A stretch of 10,436 nt of DNA from Pseudomonadota bacterium (GTDB taxonomy: Bacteria > Desulfobacterota > Desulfovibrionia > Desulfovibrionales > Desulfovibrionaceae). The notes below the pieces were generated by a model. That model saw nothing but the letters and a program-made list of their open reading frames with translations. It had not been told where the DNA came from and ran no database searches. The DNA lies in NCBI GenBank assembly GCA_023450535.1, contig JAEXGX010000137.1, positions 1 to 10,436 on the forward strand, in the 5' to 3' direction. Made by a program: the position numbers and the translations under genes. Positions 6,263 to 10,436 of this stretch are shown here, piece by piece. The stretch's first letter is position 1; each line of letters begins with the position of its first letter.

Positions 6263-7795
6263 ATGACTCAAGAAACAGGGGTAAGTGAACGCAATAAAAT
6301 AGGTGTGTTCGCAGCCACGTTGATGGTGGCGGGAAACATGATGGGCTCGGGAGTGTTCATGCTTCCCGCCAATCTGGCCGCCTTCGGCAGTATCGCTCTC
6401 CTGGGCTGGCTTATTACCTGCGTCGGGGCCGTGGCCCTTGCGCTCACCTTTTCCATGCTGGCGAACATGGATCCGGCGGCGGGCGGTCCGTACGCCTACA
6501 CCCGCAAGGCCTTTGGCGACTATATGGGCTACCAGACCAACATGGTCTACTGGATTGCCAACGTCATCGGCAACGTGGGGCTGGCCGTGGCCGGCATCGG
6601 CTATCTGACGCATTTTTTTCCAGTGTTGCATAATCCTTATGTGTTCGCTTTCGCCCAAATTTTTGTGATCTGGTTTTTCTCCTACGCGAACATGCTGGGG
6701 CCGAACCTCGTGGGCCGCATCCAGTCCGTGACTACCATATTTGCGCTCGTTCCCATCATCGGCACAGCGTTGCTCGGCTGGTTTTGGTTCAAGCCTGAAC
6801 TGTTTACGTCCAGTTGGAACGTATCGGGTTCCAGCCCTGTACACGCGATTTCCGGTACGCTGAATTTTACCCTGTGGGCGTTTATCGGTGTGGAAAGCGC
6901 GTCCGTATCTGCTGCCGTGGTCAGGAATCCCCGGCGTAACGTGCCCATCGCCACCATCGGCGGGGTGATTCTGGCGGGCGTCTGCTATGTGCTCAGTTCT
7001 TCCGTGATCATGGGCATGATCCCCAACAAGTCATTGCTTTCCTCGTCCGCACCTTTTGCCGATGCAGCCCGGCTCGCGCTCGGCAATGTCGCTGCTGACG
7101 CCGTGGCGTTGTGCGCCGCTGTGGGCTGCCTCGGGTCTCTGGCGGGCTGGACCCTCCTGGTGGGGCAGAGCGCCAAGGCCGCAGCCGATGACGGCCTGTT
7201 CGGCAACGTGTTCGCCCGGGTCAATAAAAAGGGGGTGCCCTCCTCCGGTCTGATTATTGTGGCCGCGCTCATGACCTTGCAGGTGCTCGCCACGATGTCG
7301 CCCACGGCCAGCCAGCAGTTCGGCAAGCTGGCCTCCATCGCGGTGATCATGACCCTGTTGCCCTATATCTATTCCTGTATCGCCATCAAGGTGCTGGGCT
7401 ACAAGGTACTCACTCCCAACCAGCATTTTCTTTATATAGTCATCGGATTCGTAGGCGCGGTGTACTGCCTGACCGCGCTGATCGGATCGAACGGCGAACA
7501 GACCCGCTGGTCGCTGATCTTCGTGATCGCCACCATCGTGCTCTACTCTTCCGCCATTACCCGCAAGCGGGAAATTGAAGAGGGCCATGTTCATCCGGGG
7601 GGCGTATCCCCGGCATGGGTGCGTTACATCACTCTTGGGGTCACCATCATTGTGCTGGCCGTCACCTTCTGGCTTTCCGTCGAGACCCGGACCTCCTCTC
7701 AGCAGCGCCGCGCGCCCCTGCCCCGTCTTCTTGAAGAGACTGTGCACGGAGATTCAGCCCTGTCTCCGCAACTTCCGGCGGGTGTAACGCAGTAA
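6263..7795 (+). CDS. adiC: Arginine/agmatine antiporter AdiC (APC superfamily) with C-terminal extension
   Basis: This inner-membrane exchanger swaps external arginine for internal agmatine, feeding AdiA and removing its product. The 510 residues follow E. coli AdiC closely. GNMMGSGVFMLPANLA is the TM1 substrate loop. Y96, N104, W205 (in LWAFIGVESASV), E211 and W296 (in GWTLLVGQSAKAAADDG) match AdiC Y93, N101, W202, E208 and W293, the known substrate and gate residues. Resemblance to AdiC exceeds that to the lysine/cadaverine antiporter CadB, notably in the blocks RNVPIATIGGV and AADDGLF. It is about 65 residues longer than AdiC. After the usual end near residue 434 comes another hydrophobic stretch (about 453-472), then a hydrophilic tail, so a thirteenth membrane helix is possible. 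It lies 36 bases before adiA on the same strand. The substrate call rests on residue matches plus the neighbouring decarboxylase. Confidence 0.92.
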   Translation: MTQETGVSERNKIGVFAATLMVAGNMMGSGVFMLPANLAAFGSIALLGWLITCVGAVALALTFSMLANMDPAAGGPYAYTRKAFGDYMGYQTNMVYWIANVIGNVGLAVAGIGYLTHFFPVLHNPYVFAFAQIFVIWFFSYANMLGPNLVGRIQSVTTIFALVPIIGTALLGWFWFKPELFTSSWNVSGSSPVHAISGTLNFTLWAFIGVESASVSAAVVRNPRRNVPIATIGGVILAGVCYVLSSSVIMGMIPNKSLLSSSAPFADAARLALGNVAADAVALCAAVGCLGSLAGWTLLVGQSAKAAADDGLFGNVFARVNKKGVPSSGLIIVAALMTLQVLATMSPTASQQFGKLASIAVIMTLLPYIYSCIAIKVLGYKVLTPNQHFLYIVIGFVGAVYCLTALIGSNGEQTRWSLIFVIATIVLYSSAITRKREIEEGHVHPGGVSPAWVRYITLGVTIIVLAVTFWLSVETRTSSQQRRAPLPRLLEETVHGDSALSPQLPAGVTQ

Positions 7796-7820
7796 TCCTG
7801 TAATGAAATTGCTCTAACCC

Positions 7821-7826
7821 AAGGAG
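7821..7826 (+). promoter_or_regulatory. Ribosome-binding site of adiA
   Basis: A consensus AAGGAG stands five bases before the ATG at 7832. The 36-base gap after adiC contains no terminator, in keeping with co-transcription. Confidence 0.8.
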
Positions 7827-7831
7827 TTGTT

Positions 7832-10132
7832 ATGATACTTTCAACCGATCAGGACCCGCGCAAGCTGGGCATGAAAATTCTGCTTGCTCATAGCGAGTGT
7901 GCCAATGACTGTGCGGCGGGCCGCCTGGTGAGCAAGCTCAAAAAACAGCTTGAAGAGAACGACATAGCCGTGCTCACGGCGCAGACGTCCTTTGACGCGG
8001 AAATGCTGCTGGCTTCCGATCCGATGATTCAGGCGCTGCTGCTGGACTGGGACATGGATGATGCTTTGACGCATAAGCCCGCCCGGCACGTTGCGGAAGC
8101 TCTGCGCGCCCGCAACGCCGCCATGCCTCTTTTCCTGTTTACCAACCGGGAAAACGCGGCGCAGATTCCGCTGGAGGTACTCCAGATTTCCAGTGATTTC
8201 ATATGGCTGTTTGAGGATAGCGCGGCATTCATCGCAGGGCGCGTGGCGGCCGCGCTACGCAACTATCGTGCGCAACTGCTGCCGCCCATGTTCAAAGCTC
8301 TGGCCGAATTTTCCATGACGCACGAGTACTCCTGGCACACGCCGGGGCACACCGGCGGTACTGCCTTCATGAAGGCCCCGGCGGGGAGAGACTTTTTTGA
8401 CTTCTTCGGGGAAAATCTGTTCCGTTCCGATCTGTCCATTTCCGTAGGGGAACTGGGTTCTCTGCTGGATCATTCCGGCCCCATCGGTGAAGGAGAAAAA
8501 TATACCGCCAAGGTGTTCGGCGCGCATCGTTCCTACCACGTCACCAACGGTTCCTCTACGTCCAACCGCGTGATCATGATGGCCTCGGTCACGCGCGGGC
8601 AGGTGGCACTGTGCGATCGGAACGCCCATAAATCCATTGAGCATGCCATTACCATGTCCGGTGCGATTCCCACCTACATGCTCACCACCCGCAACCATTA
8701 CGGCATTATCGGCCCCATTCCGCCGAAGAACATGACCAAAGCGGCCATTGCCCGTTCTATTGCGGAAAATCCGCTGGTGAAAGGCGATGTGAATACCACG
8801 CCTGTGCACGCCATTGTCACCAATTCCACGTACGACGGTTTGTGCTACAATGTGGAGAGAGTGGAGGAACTGCTGGGGCAGAGCGTGGATCGTCTGCACT
8901 TTGACGAAGCCTGGTATGGTTATGCCCGTTTCAATCCTCTGTATGAAAAGCGCTTTGCCATGTACGACGACCCCGGCGAGCACGGCACGGACAAACCCAC
9001 GGTATTTTGTACCCAGTCCACGCATAAACTGCTGGCTGCTTTGTCCCAGGCGTCCATGATCCACGTGCGCGACGGGCGCAATCCCATCAGCCACAGCCGG
9101 TTCAATGAGGCGTTCATGATGCACGCTTCTACCTCGCCCAACTATGCGATCATCGCCTCCAACGACGTCAGCGCCGCCATGATGGACGGCCCTGGCGGCA
9201 AGGCTTTGACCGACGAATCCATTCATGAAGCCGTGGCCTTCCGCCGTCTCATTTCCCGCATTTACGCGGAAGAAGCGGACAAGGGCGAGTGGTTCGTCAA
9301 TGTCTGGCAGCCGGACACAGTGAAGAACGCGGACGGGAAGGAAGTTCCCTTCTGGCAGGCAGAAGAGGCTCATCTGGCATCCTGCCCGGACTGCTGGGTG
9401 CTCAAACCCGGCGAATCCTGGCACGGTTTTGGAGAGCTGGAAGAAAACTACTGCATGCTCGACCCGATCAAGGTCTCCATCTCCACGCCCGGCGTGCGCC
9501 GCGACGGCGAACTGGAAGAATGGGGCATTCCTGCTTCTGTACTCACGACCTATCTGGACGGGGACGGCATTGTGGTGGAAAAAACCACGGATTTCTCCAT
9601 CCTCTTCCTGTTCTCCATTGGCGTAACCAAGGGCAAATGGGGTACCCTGGTCAATACCCTGCTGCGTTTCAAGAGCGACTATGACGCCAACGCTCCGTTG
9701 GAACGCGTGCTTCCTTCCCTGATGAAGGAATGGGGTGAACGGTACGCGGGCATGGGGTTGCGTGACCTGTGCACCGAAATGTTCGAGGCCATGAAATCCC
9801 TGCGCAGTACCAAGCTGCTGGGCGAAGCCTTTTCTCTTCTGCCGCGGGCAGATATGCCCCCCTCTCTGGCTTACGAACATCTGGTGCGCAACGAGATCGA
9901 ACGCGTGGATCTTGCCGGTTGCGCCAATCGCACGCTTGCTACGGGTATCGTGCCCTATCCTCCGGGCATCCCTCTGCTTATGCCCGGTGAAAACGCGGGC
10001 GGGGCGGAAGGGCCTGTGCTCGGTTATCTCAAGGCGCTGGAAGCGTATGATCGCAAATTCCCCGGTTTCGGCCACGACAACCACGGCGTGGAAGTGAAGG
10101 ACGGGAAGTATATCGTCAGTGTAATCAAATAA
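7832..10132 (+). CDS. adiA: Biodegradative arginine decarboxylase AdiA (PLP-dependent)
   Basis: AdiA decarboxylates arginine to agmatine and CO2 in the cytoplasm, using up a proton. With AdiC it forms the arginine-dependent acid-resistance system. The 766 residues match E. coli AdiA (about 756) along the whole length. Residues 14-145 are the receiver-like wing domain of the Orn/Lys/Arg decarboxylase group. EYSWHTPGHTGG (165-176) opens the PLP domain. DRNAHKSIEH supplies the ring-stacking His (H266), HFDEAWYGYARFNP the Asp that contacts the pyridine nitrogen (D358), and STHKLLAALSQAS the Schiff-base lysine (K399). The C-terminal block TTDFSILFLFSIGVTKGKWGTLVNTL is nearly that of AdiA. This fold differs from the biosynthetic SpeA decarboxylase. 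Lysine or ornithine decarboxylase is less likely, because the blocks track AdiA and the partner transporter is AdiC-like. E. coli has adiA upstream of adiC with adiY between them. Here adiC comes first and no regulator gene is present. Confidence 0.96.
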   Translation: MILSTDQDPRKLGMKILLAHSECANDCAAGRLVSKLKKQLEENDIAVLTAQTSFDAEMLLASDPMIQALLLDWDMDDALTHKPARHVAEALRARNAAMPLFLFTNRENAAQIPLEVLQISSDFIWLFEDSAAFIAGRVAAALRNYRAQLLPPMFKALAEFSMTHEYSWHTPGHTGGTAFMKAPAGRDFFDFFGENLFRSDLSISVGELGSLLDHSGPIGEGEKYTAKVFGAHRSYHVTNGSSTSNRVIMMASVTRGQVALCDRNAHKSIEHAITMSGAIPTYMLTTRNHYGIIGPIPPKNMTKAAIARSIAENPLVKGDVNTTPVHAIVTNSTYDGLCYNVERVEELLGQSVDRLHFDEAWYGYARFNPLYEKRFAMYDDPGEHGTDKPTVFCTQSTHKLLAALSQASMIHVRDGRNPISHSRFNEAFMMHASTSPNYAIIASNDVSAAMMDGPGGKALTDESIHEAVAFRRLISRIYAEEADKGEWFVNVWQPDTVKNADGKEVPFWQAEEAHLASCPDCWVLKPGESWHGFGELEENYCMLDPIKVSISTPGVRRDGELEEWGIPASVLTTYLDGDGIVVEKTTDFSILFLFSIGVTKGKWGTLVNTLLRFKSDYDANAPLERVLPSLMKEWGERYAGMGLRDLCTEMFEAMKSLRSTKLLGEAFSLLPRADMPPSLAYEHLVRNEIERVDLAGCANRTLATGIVPYPPGIPLLMPGENAGGAEGPVLGYLKALEAYDRKFPGFGHDNHGVEVKDGKYIVSVIK

Positions 10133-10139
10133 ATTCAAG

Positions 10140-10176
10140 AATTGCGCGGCTCGTACTCTGCATGGGCCGCGCAGTT
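10140..10176 (+). terminator. Hairpin after adiA, likely end of the adiC-adiA transcript
   Basis: The arms aattgcgcggc (10140-10150) and gccgcgcagtt (10166-10176) form 11 pairs with one G-U, seven bases after the adiA stop. A second small hairpin, ggcaa/ttgcc (10178-10193), follows at once. There is no strong T-run, so this is a position-based terminator call. Confidence 0.5.
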
Positions 10177-10181
10177 CGGCA

Positions 10182-10436
10182 ATGAAGGTTGCCAAGAAAG
10201 TTTCTATTGGGACGCTCTGTTGTAGACTGCTGTTGAGGATACGCCTTGACCGCCGGAGGCGCGCGCCGTGGCGCGCCTGGAGCGACGACCCCCCGCCGCC
10301 TGGTAGGCCGCATGGAGGGGGCACGGAGTGCGAGTACAGCGTTTTTCACGCAAAACGCAAGCGAGAGCGAGTATCGGCAAGGCCGATCGAGCGTCATGGA
10401 GAAGTCGTGGAAGCAATGTTTCGCGGAGCGGAACTG
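10182..10436 (+). other. GC-rich tail with an open frame of doubtful reality running off the right edge
   Basis: The 300 bases after adiA hold no gene I recognise. From an ATG at 10182 one frame stays open to the end of the window (85 codons). It reads MKVAKKVSIGTLCCRLLLRI, then an Arg/Pro-rich stretch, then FHAKRKRERVSARPIERHGE. There is no ribosome-binding site, and the composition looks like translated GC-rich non-coding DNA. A second frame (from about 10237, ATG at 10312) is also open to the edge, so openness alone means little. A perfect 8-bp hairpin, aggcgcgc/gcgcgcct (10257-10264 with 10271-10278), lies inside. It may be an intergenic repeat or the leader of the next gene. Confidence 0.35.

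Noticed and set aside
8255..10324. A 689-residue open frame on the minus strand opposite adiA
   Set aside because: It is antisense to a gene with full-length family homology. It is rich in His, Gly and Arg with no recognisable domain, as expected from codon bias in GC-rich coding DNA.

Overview
The window looks like a chromosomal segment of a moderately GC-rich, anaerobic Gram-negative bacterium. A Desulfovibrionaceae member (Desulfovibrio/Bilophila type) fits best. This rests on gene content and protein style recognised by eye, not on a search, so treat the taxonomy as a hypothesis. I see no CRISPR array, tRNA, rRNA, insertion sequence or phage gene. Most of the window is ordinary core or accessory metabolism, and I do not see a convincing new multi-gene system.

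Layout, left to right. (1) 2-1764, plus strand: the remains of a large c-di-GMP signalling gene. A PAS-like fragment runs off the left edge in one frame. The second half of a GAF domain, a GGDEF domain and an EAL domain follow in another frame. The end of the PAS domain and the start of the GAF domain are missing, which suggests an internal out-of-frame deletion. (2) 1765-2067: about 300 bases with no gene but four inverted repeats. (3) 2068-2622, minus: a flavodoxin-fold NAD(P)H-dependent FMN/quinone reductase. (4) 2772-3794, minus: moaA, the first enzyme of molybdenum cofactor synthesis. (5) 3791-5986, minus: a five-helix membrane protein with an LTA-synthase/phosphoglycerol-transferase-type periplasmic domain. 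Its stop codon overlaps the moaA start (ATGA), so the two genes are co-transcribed. (6) 5987-6262: a divergent intergenic region that holds three overlapping, mutually exclusive hairpins just before adiC, laid out like an attenuator. (7) 6263-7795, plus: adiC, an arginine/agmatine antiporter with an unusual C-terminal extension. (8) 7832-10132, plus: adiA, the acid-inducible-type PLP arginine decarboxylase, followed by a hairpin. (9) 10133-10436: a GC-rich tail with hairpins and an open reading frame of unknown reality that runs off the right edge.

adiC and adiA form a complete arginine-dependent acid-resistance unit. AdiC imports arginine, AdiA decarboxylates it in the cytoplasm and consumes a proton, and AdiC exports the agmatine. 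The other genes share no obvious pathway with it.
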